DNA from: Candidatus Poseidoniaceae archaeon
Lineage (GTDB): Archaea; Thermoplasmatota; Poseidoniia; Poseidoniales; Poseidoniaceae
Assembly (NCBI GenBank): GCA_024958795.1
Contig: JANXHP010000022.1
Coordinates: 1-41,621 of the forward strand
Direction of reading: 5' to 3'
DNA: 41,621 nt
The notes under the pieces were generated by a model that worked only from the letters and a program-made list of their open reading frames with translations, was not told the DNA's origin and did not search any database. Positions 33,301 to 41,270 of the stretch are shown in pieces. The translations under genes and the position numbers were made by a program. Numbering within the stretch: position 1 is the first letter of the stretch; each line of letters begins with the position of its first letter.

Positions 33301-35404
33301 CGATCATCGTGATATATCTCCAAGAAACGAGTTTAATTTCCAAATTGCAGACAGGCCGGTATTACCGAGCCATGCGAAGGCCTACCTGTGGAAGTCTTGG
33401 GCAGACGATCTTAACATGGATGGTGAAATGGATGAAAACGAGGTAGTAATCAAAGATTTAATCTTACCAGATAATTTATCACATCTGCAAGCAGAATACA
33501 CATTGGAAATGGATACTTCGCTTGCACCAGATGGTTCATTTTTCTCTGCATGGCTTGAAATTGCTGACCCTGCAGGTAATGTTTTAGCAAATTCAGGAAC
33601 ATTTCAAGAACCGTTATTCAATGTACAGTTGCGAAGCGATGGTGCACCAAGTCTAGGTTCAAGTTCAAACGATTGGGGATTGGGTGAAAATGTTTGGATT
33701 CACCCAGGAGAATCAAATATTGTTGAAGTTTCTATCTGGGATAGTAATGGGATAAGTGATATTGAAGAGATAAATTTAGCACTATCTGGCAATACCTTTG
33801 ACCGTGTTGAAATAATTTGGTCTGGAATAGATCAAACTTGTTACTCAACAGAAATATATCTTAATATTGAATCCTGTGAGATAATTCCGCTTGAACCTTC
33901 TGAGGTGTTTTCCCTAGAAGGCCTCTTCGTTGTAAATTTCTCCTTTGAATGGGGATTCAACCCCGATGTTAGTCTATTGCGGAGACCACACTTGATGCTT
34001 AGCGATTTTCAAGGTCAGTCAAATAATTTTGATTTATCAAGTTTAGAATGGAAATTCTCTGGCGAATTGCTTATTGATAGAGATGAAATCTCTCTCTCAA
34101 CAAGTGATGAAGAGATTGATGGATTAGCTGAATGGATTACCCCAAGAACGGACATTGATATTTCTGGTGGAATTGATTGGTATAGAAGTGGTAGGGATGT
34201 AAACCAACCACTTGAATTAATGTTTTCAATATCCGATACTGATGTTGAACTTGATTATCTAGATGGTGAATTTTATGGAAGTATATTATCTCCTTTAGAA
34301 CCGGGGACTTATACACTGACTGGTACGTTATTTGATCCACCTAATGGGGCGATTGATAAAGGCCCTCAGACACCGTTTGCATGGTTTATAGTCGATGAAA
34401 TCTCTCCAACAATTGTAAGTGTTAACAGTCCAGTTCATAATTCTGTATTATATGAAAAAGATTGGAGCGACCTATCGATAGAAGTAACATTGTCAGAAGA
34501 AGAACAATTGAATGCAGAATCGCTATTGTTAAACTGGGCAATATATCCTGCTGGACTTGGATTGAATGTTGAGTCAGTAATAAATGGAACGCGTCCATTA
34601 TCTGTATTAGGTGGAAAATTAGTTGGCGACTCAATCCCGTGTAAGGCTATACTAGATTTAAGTGCAGAACTGAGTCAAGAATTACGTTCACAGAATTTAG
34701 AATTAAGAATTTGGATTACAGGTGAGGATAAAGCCGGACATGAGATATCAAAGACATTCAATGATATTGATGCCCCTCTCTCTATATGGGTCATTGAACA
34801 AAGAATTGCAGAATTTTCATTCGCAACACCGCAAATGGAGCCTAGTAAGGGATTACATGTCAATGAACAAGTAGATTTGGCGGTATTGATTAGCAATGAG
34901 GGTAGAGCAGCAGGTAGTGCTCAATTAGTACTAGAATTGGTTGAGAGTAATGGAGCAAGAACACGTTTAGATGCTAAAGAAATTTATCTTGAAGCAGGAG
35001 AAAATGTAGCATATACTCATCCGTGGACACCAGACAGAGTCGGAACAATGTGGCTTGAATTCCATATCATTAATGGCCCTAGTACACAAACTGCAACCGT
35101 ACATATTGATGAAACGAAATCTGATGGTATTGTTGCTAGTTTTGGTGAAATAAATCCAACATTACTAGTGATTATAATATTGCTATCGGTGACATTACTA
35201 GGATTGATCACATACGGTTTGAAAGGGAATGATATGTCCGAACGCAAGTTCAATCCTGCAAAACAAAATCGCGCATCAAAATCATTACCAAGCATAGAGG
35301 ATTTTGCTAAGTCTAAGAAACAAAACGAGGAAGAAGTCTTGGCACAAGAAGCATATTCCGGTTTGCATGATAGCAGTTCACCTGGTCAAAATCCGTATGA
35401 TTGA
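30350..35404 (+). CDS. Giant exported surface protein with C-terminal membrane anchor
   Basis: This 1684-residue protein starts with a signal peptide ('SAAIALVFIFLVSSFAGLIS') and ends with one transmembrane helix (nt about 35156-35217) plus a cytosolic tail of about 65 hydrophilic residues. Outside, residues ~120-290 form a jelly-roll-like domain with 'WDFEGSQQGWTFGTGW', 'SPAFDCSGCSGAWQLKYWKR' and 'GWNVDDVVIEP', similar to MAM-like domains of secreted peptidases. Many beta-sandwich repeats follow; 'WADDLNMDGEMDENEV' (nt about 33399-33446) is an EF-hand or dockerin-like calcium loop. A CARDB-like module precedes the anchor. It is probably an adhesin or binding protein; no catalytic motif was found. 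Confidence 0.88.
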   Translation: MGADTSCRSAAIALVFIFLVSSFAGLISNQENDILEYQSIQSASTPIGQSSLLTVGSFPDGSNQKVSISVPDGEAIQTLDLNVEAATLTTSTAFSWDESTDYATGTVYDGMDVNGTSLTILPQGIEWDFEGSQQGWTFGTGWMHGADTGLSAPKVHSGVDGIYTYNGNYPNNIGTTYWATSPAFDCSGCSGAWQLKYWKRLGVESNSWDHAYVAVTNTNGGWQTIYSSSYVNDNQFYQVTNTISNYINGNSNFKVRFGIGTTDSSVTYTGWNVDDVVIEPVGGVSAGEGNWTSQPFSPLSLGMGEDRAFGMMYMDAVVPAGSMFDWSLMDASTGQLIPQYSNFETTSMDLGMVDWQKYPSVRIKIHMGTGQGNSAPIINGFHFEGKIFEDFKDDPIRIGWQLQGSAWTTGTISGTSDVLSPIYRMRSGFGAIVSHSVINAGCELQYTLDSGQSWTTLPSDTMESLNSPEFMIQFRFTSTGTCSIDTFDVELVHTSVPDGLRIDVGLDGIPDWSLNNPGDGRFGIQDEHRFGSEWKSSNSIPTAPSFFELLLPVSGVSDFSFALASDVEMKNPYTTISVEGTSIINKPLSDLLNCRQISLTSSELTSLNNALGGSSDFSMKVITIRVGSSDSPAEVMLGGIFAPWDTNINLSFSATDALVLALNSELTSIIPTVGVKEVKLPVRMGSTGAIRLTVNGVTSQSSVTPVSLSVSNVVDTFTPSVEWYEVESVFDFSNLGVSNALSHAKSNGWSVEMKLDGQNQFSSIRCPLTSLNLTGSSISGCTLSGVNLLWTNAGADGRISVIDAGQYMQVEHQFKFPESWNDEPSLSLSVFLIAPTGPMIPVNMDFGLGNSAGVENDVTLKSWSVVTSEGVHSVESSPYLNPGQQVTVEAVLGFEEVFLSPSPRSGQTLVRLLEDGVEVTSSSLVVNGIVSLPYTIPTGVSSVDLEIILEPLKGQGIGYESVSNLTFEFDTIAPAILSMDVEQFDHRDISPRNEFNFQIADRPVLPSHAKAYLWKSWADDLNMDGEMDENEVVIKDLILPDNLSHLQAEYTLEMDTSLAPDGSFFSAWLEIADPAGNVLANSGTFQEPLFNVQLRSDGAPSLGSSSNDWGLGENVWIHPGESNIVEVSIWDSNGISDIEEINLALSGNTFDRVEIIWSGIDQTCYSTEIYLNIESCEIIPLEPSEVFSLEGLFVVNFSFEWGFNPDVSLLRRPHLMLSDFQGQSNNFDLSSLEWKFSGELLIDRDEISLSTSDEEIDGLAEWITPRTDIDISGGIDWYRSGRDVNQPLELMFSISDTDVELDYLDGEFYGSILSPLEPGTYTLTGTLFDPPNGAIDKGPQTPFAWFIVDEISPTIVSVNSPVHNSVLYEKDWSDLSIEVTLSEEEQLNAESLLLNWAIYPAGLGLNVESVINGTRPLSVLGGKLVGDSIPCKAILDLSAELSQELRSQNLELRIWITGEDKAGHEISKTFNDIDAPLSIWVIEQRIAEFSFATPQMEPSKGLHVNEQVDLAVLISNEGRAAGSAQLVLELVESNGARTRLDAKEIYLEAGENVAYTHPWTPDRVGTMWLEFHIINGPSTQTATVHIDETKSDGIVASFGEINPTLLVIIILLSVTLLGLITYGLKGNDMSERKFNPAKQNRASKSLPSIEDFAKSKKQNEEEVLAQEAYSGLHDSSSPGQNPYD

Positions 35405-35478
35405 GCAATTATCTGCCAACAAAGATTCACTTTGCTATTTGCGAGAAGTTGAAATGAGTGATGCTAAACCCTTTGTTT

Positions 35479-35782
35479 GGAGGGAGAAGGAGGACCGCTG
35501 ACAGAGTTCGACTCTGAGGAAAGTCCCCTCTCCATAGTGCAAGTGGTTCGCAGAAGTGAAAAAACAGAGATGTTTAGGTTAATGCTGCAGAAACGATACG
35601 ATACAGGGTGAGTACAATGATGTTGCAAGACAGAGATTGCTTTGTTGTCGATGAGACGAGCAACCCCACTGGAGCAAGTCCAAATCGCTACCATAGAGCT
35701 GCACGCTCTGTAGCAGGTAGGACGCTTAGTTGAATGTGGTCGCCGAAAGGTAACAGAAAGGGGCTTACTCCCTTCTCCCTCC
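35479..35782 (+). ncRNA. rnpB: RNase P RNA
   Basis: This RNA is the catalytic part of RNase P, which trims tRNA 5' leaders. The 5' GGAGGGAGAAGG (35479-35490) pairs perfectly with 3' CCTTCTCCCTCC (35771-35782), a 12-bp P1. Conserved region I is GAGGAAAGTCC (35516-35526), and conserved region V near the 3' end is AACAGAAAGGGGCTTAC (35752-35768), with the spacing of a type A molecule. Length is about 304 bases. No clear TATA box lies 26 bases upstream. Its 3' end is 4 bases from the stop of the convergent transporter gene. Confidence 0.95.
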
Positions 35783-35786
35783 CCTT

Positions 35787-38669
35787 TCAATCTTCTAATA
35801 CGGCATCAAGAGGATTCATTGATAGTTCACTTGCAAGAGAAATCCCTTCTCCAAAATCAATCCAACTTTCTTCGCCACGTATTTTGGCTCTAATAGAATG
35901 CTCTAATGTGAATATTGAAGGGAGCAAAAATGTGCTGGTAAGGAAGGCGAAAATAATCAACATACACATTATCATAAAGAAATTTTCAAGACCAGGGAAG
36001 GCTGCTAAAAATCCTGCAGAAATTCCTGCTACAGTAGTAAATGTAGTCTCAAAGATGGTCTGCCCAGTTTCTTCTATAGAAGTTGCAATACCATTTGGAG
36101 TCTCTCCTTCTTCCTGTATTCTATGCATTACGTGAATAGAATCATCAACACCTATTCCGAACACAATCGTTCCTATCATTACAGTAAAAATATTAACGCT
36201 AACATCAGGACTTTGCATCATCAATGGTTGCCATAAAATAACCACAGCAACAGGAATCATTGAATAGAGGCCTAGTCTAATTGATTTGAATACAAAGCAC
36301 AATACGATTGTGAGAATAATCAATGTGATGATAGTAGTCTGACTTTGAGTATCGTGTATGCCTTCATTGATATCAAGGGAAACAGGTAGTCCACCTGTTA
36401 GTAATGATGTTCGCGTTCCTTCTAAGGCCTGCTCCTCAGATAACATTTCATCAATTTGATCTCTTAGTTCACCAGCAACGTTTAGATTCATGTATGGTTG
36501 TGTAACATATACGATAGCCTTAGTACCCGCTTCATTTAGCAACATTGACTTTACCTCATCTGTTAATGTATCAAATACTACATTTACCATATCCTTTCTC
36601 AAACCCTTACGACCATCAGGACCAGTTAATTCTAATCCTAACCAAACATGGCATTCTATCGGATCATTACTTTCCCAGCAAGGTTCGTGAAGCAAATCCC
36701 AAAGGCTTCCTTCATACAAGGTAACACCATCGGTTAGAGTGATTGTTGCAGGTATTGTTCTCAAGAATGTGATAATACTGGTTGTGTTAGTGGAATCAAT
36801 ATCATCTATACGATTTTCAAGTAAATCTATCGAGTCTAATACAGGCAAATCTCTTATTTGATCAGTATTATTGTCATTTGGTCTATCTTCAGCATGATAG
36901 ATGAATAGCGAGGTTTGACCGCTACCAAATTGCCTTGAATATTCGGCTAATGAATTTAGTGAATCGATCCCATCGGGTGCTTCTGATGATCCCGTAATCG
37001 GTTCATTCATCTCATCCAATGAAAGTATTCCAAGAGTGGTAACTGCTCCTGAAAATAATATGATAACTAGGAATCCCTTAATCGGAATTTTACTAATTCC
37101 TCCCCACATTTGAGGATTTGTTCGTTTATTGAATTTTGTTAGCCAAGATAATGTTGGAACTAAAATGATTGAAAAAATCAAAGTTGAAAATATTCCTATT
37201 ACCAATGTCACACCGACAGACCTAATCGGTGTAATTGGTACGATTGCGGGGGCAATCAATACAGAGAAGCCGATGATTGTAGTCATAGCAGAAAGGAAAA
37301 CAGCGACACCAGTTGAGGATGTCATTTCCAAGATACATTCCTTGTAAAATGAAGCATCCCATATATCTGGGACTTCTTCAGGTGGCTTTCCTTGCCTTCT
37401 CCTTCTTTCATTTTCGTCATTATATTTGTCAATCTTTTTACGCCGCACTTCCTCAATTCTATTTACCATATGTAAGGCATAATCAACTCCGAGACCAATT
37501 AATATCGGGAATGTTGCAACAATCATTGGTGTTAGATGGACATCCATTATTACCGAAATACCAAATGTTACAGCAAGAGCCATCATAATTGGTGTTCCAG
37601 TAATGACAATAACTTTCAATGAACGATGAATTGCAGCTATGAAAAATATAGTAAAAAATACAGACCAAGGTAAAATCATCAACAAGTCTTTGTAAATTTC
37701 ATCAGAAATATCTTGCAATACTTTTGTAAGACCAGTTACGGTCATATCAGTGTTTTCCATACCATTTGGTCTAGCATCAATTACATCTTGGAAATGAGCA
37801 TGTAATTCATCGAAGTTTTTGTAATCTCCAGTAATTTCAGGGCTGGAATGCATTCCAATAACAATGGCTGCAGTATCCCATATTCCATCACCATCTTGGT
37901 CATTAGTATAATTTCCATCACCATCGGAATCAACAGTTGGATCCATATCGTTAGTATCTTTGAATAGTGCATCAAATCCACCTTCAGATTCTTCAATAAT
38001 CTGGTCAATTCTTCTTTGGTCTGGTATTGCATAATCTCCACCACCTGGAAGATTGCAATCAATTTGAATTGGTATTCTAGTATTGATTCCATGTTCACAC
38101 ATTGAATTGTTGAAGCGACCATCAGCTGAATTGATTTCTTTGATTACCTGAGCCGGTGAAATAATCCACAATACACCATCATTTTCTCCGTGGTCATTTT
38201 TGTCATAATCGATACCTCTGCCAGTAGAATCGCCACCTATGTTATGATCATCACCTTCAACCCAACTTATTTCTCGCAAATAATCTTCAGAAGTGATATT
38301 TACTTCATCATAAGGAACATTCATCCACGGTTTAGTATAATGAGCGTTTGCAGTCTGCACATAAATTATCGCAATATCAGTAGACCATTCCTTTTCAACT
38401 TCTAATAGCAATTTTGTAGAAGGTGCACCATCTGGTAAAAAGATTTCAACATCATCATCTATTTGGTCTTGAAATGATAACCCTTGTTGTGTAAAAAATG
38501 CAGTAATAATCAGTAATAGGACAAGGATGGTCGTGGGGCTTGCAAGAACAGTTGTGTACAAATTATCAAGTCTACGTCTTGTTCCATTTGCAAGAGCTTC
38601 TTGTACCCGCTCAATAGGAGATAATTCGGGGACATTATCTCCTCGTTCATCATCAGAGAAGGTGCCCAT
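35787..38669 (-). CDS. RND/MMPL-superfamily membrane transporter
   Basis: A large transporter of about 960 residues with two repeated halves, each a membrane helix, a big external loop and a five-helix bundle related to sterol-sensing domains. Duplicate core motifs 'GLGVDYALHMVNRI' and 'GIGVDDSIHVMHRI' mark equivalent helices, as in MmpL/HpnN-type exporters of lipids or hopanoids. The first external loop contains 'DSDGDGNYTNDQDGDGIWD', a pair of Asp-rich calcium-binding loops like those of thrombospondin type 3 repeats. The frame is open to 38696; 'MGTFSDDERG' at 38669 is a sensible start. The cargo is unknown; a polar lipid is a fair guess. Confidence 0.9.
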   Translation of the reverse strand: MGTFSDDERGDNVPELSPIERVQEALANGTRRRLDNLYTTVLASPTTILVLLLIITAFFTQQGLSFQDQIDDDVEIFLPDGAPSTKLLLEVEKEWSTDIAIIYVQTANAHYTKPWMNVPYDEVNITSEDYLREISWVEGDDHNIGGDSTGRGIDYDKNDHGENDGVLWIISPAQVIKEINSADGRFNNSMCEHGINTRIPIQIDCNLPGGGDYAIPDQRRIDQIIEESEGGFDALFKDTNDMDPTVDSDGDGNYTNDQDGDGIWDTAAIVIGMHSSPEITGDYKNFDELHAHFQDVIDARPNGMENTDMTVTGLTKVLQDISDEIYKDLLMILPWSVFFTIFFIAAIHRSLKVIVITGTPIMMALAVTFGISVIMDVHLTPMIVATFPILIGLGVDYALHMVNRIEEVRRKKIDKYNDENERRRRQGKPPEEVPDIWDASFYKECILEMTSSTGVAVFLSAMTTIIGFSVLIAPAIVPITPIRSVGVTLVIGIFSTLIFSIILVPTLSWLTKFNKRTNPQMWGGISKIPIKGFLVIILFSGAVTTLGILSLDEMNEPITGSSEAPDGIDSLNSLAEYSRQFGSGQTSLFIYHAEDRPNDNNTDQIRDLPVLDSIDLLENRIDDIDSTNTTSIITFLRTIPATITLTDGVTLYEGSLWDLLHEPCWESNDPIECHVWLGLELTGPDGRKGLRKDMVNVVFDTLTDEVKSMLLNEAGTKAIVYVTQPYMNLNVAGELRDQIDEMLSEEQALEGTRTSLLTGGLPVSLDINEGIHDTQSQTTIITLIILTIVLCFVFKSIRLGLYSMIPVAVVILWQPLMMQSPDVSVNIFTVMIGTIVFGIGVDDSIHVMHRIQEEGETPNGIATSIEETGQTIFETTFTTVAGISAGFLAAFPGLENFFMIMCMLIIFAFLTSTFLLPSIFTLEHSIRAKIRGEESWIDFGEGISLASELSMNPLDAVLED

Positions 38670-38725
38670 AGATAATGCGAAGCACAAACCGCTCATGAAC
38701 CATTCTCAAAAATAATGAGAAATAA

Positions 38726-39703
38726 TCAATCTAATCCAAATTCGCGTACGAGCAAATGTCGTAAGAATCCACGCGCACTTTGCAGTACAAGACCAGTCGC
38801 CATTAATGACAATCCCAAAACACCAATCCAAATAGCGGAAAGTCCAGGTCCAATAATACTGTCAAATTGTGTAGAAAAACCCTGAGCAGTGTTTAGCCCC
38901 ATCGCTGCACCAGTTGCAAGCAACCCCATTCCAGGGATTCCAAGAACTAGGAGTGGTTTCTTTTGAGAAAGTGATAGCATTGCCCAACTAAGTACAGTAA
39001 ATCCATGAGAGACAGCAGTGAAGTTACTTCCCTTTGGTACATCATATCTAATAACAGTTGGAATTTCTTTGATCAATAATTTCTTGTCATGCGCATCTTC
39101 TAACATTTCAAGTGATAATTCCATTCCTTCCGAATCAAATCTTAATCTATCAAGTGCAGTTTTTGAAAATGCCCTAAATCCAGATTGAGTATCCTTAATT
39201 CCCAAATCACTGGATAGATTTGAAGCGGCGGTAATCACCTTTATTCCTAATCTACGGTATGCTGGCATATCGGTTCCACCGCCACCAGCAACGAATCTAG
39301 AACCAATTGCGAAATCAACATTTCCTTCCAGTATTGGTTTCAACAATTTGGGAATATCTGCTGGTTCGTGTTGGCCATCGGAATCCAATACAACCAATGC
39401 ATCAGCATCCATTGCTTTTGCTTTTTTAAACAGGGTCTTCAATGCGCCACCATATCCTCGATTTACTCTATGACGGTGGACGATTGCCCCACACGCTTCA
39501 GCAATTCTCGCACTAGAATCAGAAGAACCATCATCAACACAAATCACAGCATCTACATGCCTTAGAGCCATTGTCACTACTGTTCCAATAGTCTCTTCTT
39601 CATTGTACATTGGCATGCCTGCAACTATGAATGGTTTTGTCTCGGCAGGAGCGGAAGACATAGTATTCACTAATTCAACCTGATTTTTGCCCATATTTAG
39701 CAC
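38726..39703 (-). CDS. Family 2 glycosyltransferase (dolichyl-phosphate sugar synthase-like)
   Basis: The GT-A domain has 'VAGMPMYNEEETIG', 'AVICVDDGSSDSSARIAEA', 'NRGYGGALKTLF', 'VVLDSDGQHEPADIP' (metal-binding acidic motif) and 'AIGSRFVAGGG', all expected in an active dolichyl-phosphate mannose or glucose synthase. Two C-terminal membrane helices ('KPLLVLGIPGMGLLATGAAM' and 'LSAIWIGVLGLSLMATGLVL') anchor it. The start is uncertain among ATGs at 39703, 39694 and 39661. It probably loads a sugar onto a polyprenyl phosphate for glycan assembly, perhaps using nucleotide sugars made by the nucleotidyltransferase and epimerase in this window. Confidence 0.92.
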   Translation of the reverse strand: MLNMGKNQVELVNTMSSAPAETKPFIVAGMPMYNEEETIGTVVTMALRHVDAVICVDDGSSDSSARIAEACGAIVHRHRVNRGYGGALKTLFKKAKAMDADALVVLDSDGQHEPADIPKLLKPILEGNVDFAIGSRFVAGGGGTDMPAYRRLGIKVITAASNLSSDLGIKDTQSGFRAFSKTALDRLRFDSEGMELSLEMLEDAHDKKLLIKEIPTVIRYDVPKGSNFTAVSHGFTVLSWAMLSLSQKKPLLVLGIPGMGLLATGAAMGLNTAQGFSTQFDSIIGPGLSAIWIGVLGLSLMATGLVLQSARGFLRHLLVREFGLD

Positions 39704-39840
39704 TATTTGAAAAAAACCACCTCATATATTAGATTATTAATGCATAAAATATTGTAAAAATGCTAGAAATAACGATGATAGAATAATATTGGCCCATAAT
39801 AATTCCTCAGAAAAATGCTGGGCGAAACCTTTGCAGGTAA

Positions 39841-39858
39841 GTTTCAACGCATTGAAAC
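39841..39858. repeat. Hairpin with 7-bp stem in an AT-rich spacer
   Basis: GTTTCAA and TTGAAAC flank CGCA. The element lies in the 195-base spacer 39704-39898, between the end of one minus-strand gene and the start of the next. It may stop transcription or bind a protein. Only one copy was seen, so it is not a CRISPR repeat. The rest of the spacer is very AT-rich and holds no gene that I can support. Confidence 0.5.
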
Positions 39859-39898
39859 CAATCTTGAATATTTTCAATAATGAATAATTATCCTAACC

Positions 39899-40162
39899 TT
39901 AGTCTTGGAATTGGGAAACAGTTGTTACAGCTCTTTCTCCACTCAATACTTTGTTTAGGGCATTCAAGGAAATGATCAGAGGCACATAGGCCTGACCATC
40001 GCTTGTCACATATGTTGAGCAATCAGCAAATGCATTAGTATTGATGCTCAGTTTCAAAGCACCACCAGCATTGCTACGCCTAACGTATCCAATCAATACA
40101 CTGTTTCCAGCATTTTCTTCGTTCTCAGTTTCAGTCTTCTTTGTTTCAGTTTTTTTTGCCAT
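39899..40162 (-). CDS. Small protein of unknown function
   Basis: The product has 87 residues: a Lys/Thr/Glu-rich N-terminal arm ('MAKKTETKKTETENEE') and a compact alpha/beta part ('VLIGYVRRSNAGGALKLSI', 'DGQAYVPLIISLNALNKVL'). The gene is open to 40186, but 40162 gives a normal start. The arm is probably flexible, and the folded part with paired Arg might bind DNA, RNA or a partner protein. I recognise no family. It is divergent from the epimerase gene across about 144 bases. Confidence 0.7.
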   Translation of the reverse strand: MAKKTETKKTETENEENAGNSVLIGYVRRSNAGGALKLSINTNAFADCSTYVTSDGQAYVPLIISLNALNKVLSGERAVTTVSQFQD

Positions 40163-40306
40163 GTTATACACATCCACTATGCCCATTTCTGCTGCACAGT
40201 AACTTCAACGAATCACTTCAATGCACATAATAGTCTCTATTTTATTGTTGATTTATTCTGGACATCATTTGAAAACACTCATACATAGGGGGTGTGAGGA
40301 AGAACC

Positions 40307-41251
40307 ATGCGAGCATTAGTCACCGGTGGGGCAGGATTCATCGGTTCTCACTTAATTGATAGATTAGTTTCTAGAGGTGACACCGTTGTTGTAATCGATA
40401 ACCTCTCAAGTGGAAACCTTGATTTTATTCAAAATCACATTGATTCTGGTAAGGTTTCATTGGTTAGGGGAGACATTACAAATTACCAAGATGTCCTTTC
40501 TGCAATGAGTGGTATTGAATGTGTTTTCCATTTAGCAGCAAATCCGGACATTAGATTAGGAACAAAAATTACTGATACTGATTTACAGCAAGGAACTATT
40601 GCTACATACAACATTGTTGAAGCAATGCGGGTTGAAGGAGTCAATAAAATTGCTTTTGCATCATCTTCTGTAGTATATGGTGAAGATGCACCAATGCCAA
40701 CACCTGAAAACCATGGACCATGTCTGCCAATTTCACTATATGGTGCAAGTAAGCAAGCAGGTGAAGGATTGATTTCAAGTTGGGTCGGAACTTTTGGATT
40801 ACAGGCTTGGATTTTCCGTTTCGCAAATATTATCGGAACTAGAGGTACACATGGTGTGATTTTTGATTTCATTCACAAATTAAAAGCAGATCCAAGTCGT
40901 CTGGAAGTTCTAGGTAATGGATTACAGGAAAAGTCCTACATGGAAGTTGGTGATTGTGTTGATGGAATCTTGCATGTGATGGCAAATTCAAACGAGAGTG
41001 TTAATTTATTCAACCTAGGAAGCCATGATACAGCATCTGTAAGACGAATTGCAGAGATAGTTGTTGAAGAGACTGGTTGTACAGGGGCTTCTATAGAATA
41101 CACTGGTGGAGATAGAGGTTGGGCTGGAGATATTCCTAGAGCAATGTTGGCTATTGATAAAATGCTGGAAATTGGCTTTGATGTCAATTATAATTCCGAA
41201 GATGCGATAAGGCATACTGCACGTGCGCTAATTGAAGAAATTGGTTTGTAA
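40307..41251 (+). CDS. NAD-dependent sugar epimerase/dehydratase (GalE type)
   Basis: An extended short-chain dehydrogenase of 314 residues. The Rossmann motif 'VTGGAGFIGSHL' binds NAD; 'FHLAANPDI' and 'ASSSVVYG' lead to the catalytic Tyr145 and Lys149 in 'YGASK'. Overall it resembles UDP-glucose 4-epimerases of archaea, but related dehydratases cannot be excluded. GAGG at 40296-40299 lies 7 bases before the ATG. A redoxin-like gene follows by 19 bases, apparently in the same transcript. Confidence 0.92.
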   Translation: MRALVTGGAGFIGSHLIDRLVSRGDTVVVIDNLSSGNLDFIQNHIDSGKVSLVRGDITNYQDVLSAMSGIECVFHLAANPDIRLGTKITDTDLQQGTIATYNIVEAMRVEGVNKIAFASSSVVYGEDAPMPTPENHGPCLPISLYGASKQAGEGLISSWVGTFGLQAWIFRFANIIGTRGTHGVIFDFIHKLKADPSRLEVLGNGLQEKSYMEVGDCVDGILHVMANSNESVNLFNLGSHDTASVRRIAEIVVEETGCTGASIEYTGGDRGWAGDIPRAMLAIDKMLEIGFDVNYNSEDAIRHTARALIEEIGL

Positions 41252-41270
41252 TAAAGAGAAGGTGGAAAAA

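Noticed and set aside
35464-35790. Open frames on both strands across 35464-35790
   Set aside because: The region is the RNase P RNA, with P1 and conserved regions I and V; the frames are accidental.
39841-39858. CRISPR-like repeat end (GTTTCAA...TTGAAAC)
   Set aside because: Only one short copy is present, with no spaced repeats and no cas genes in the window.
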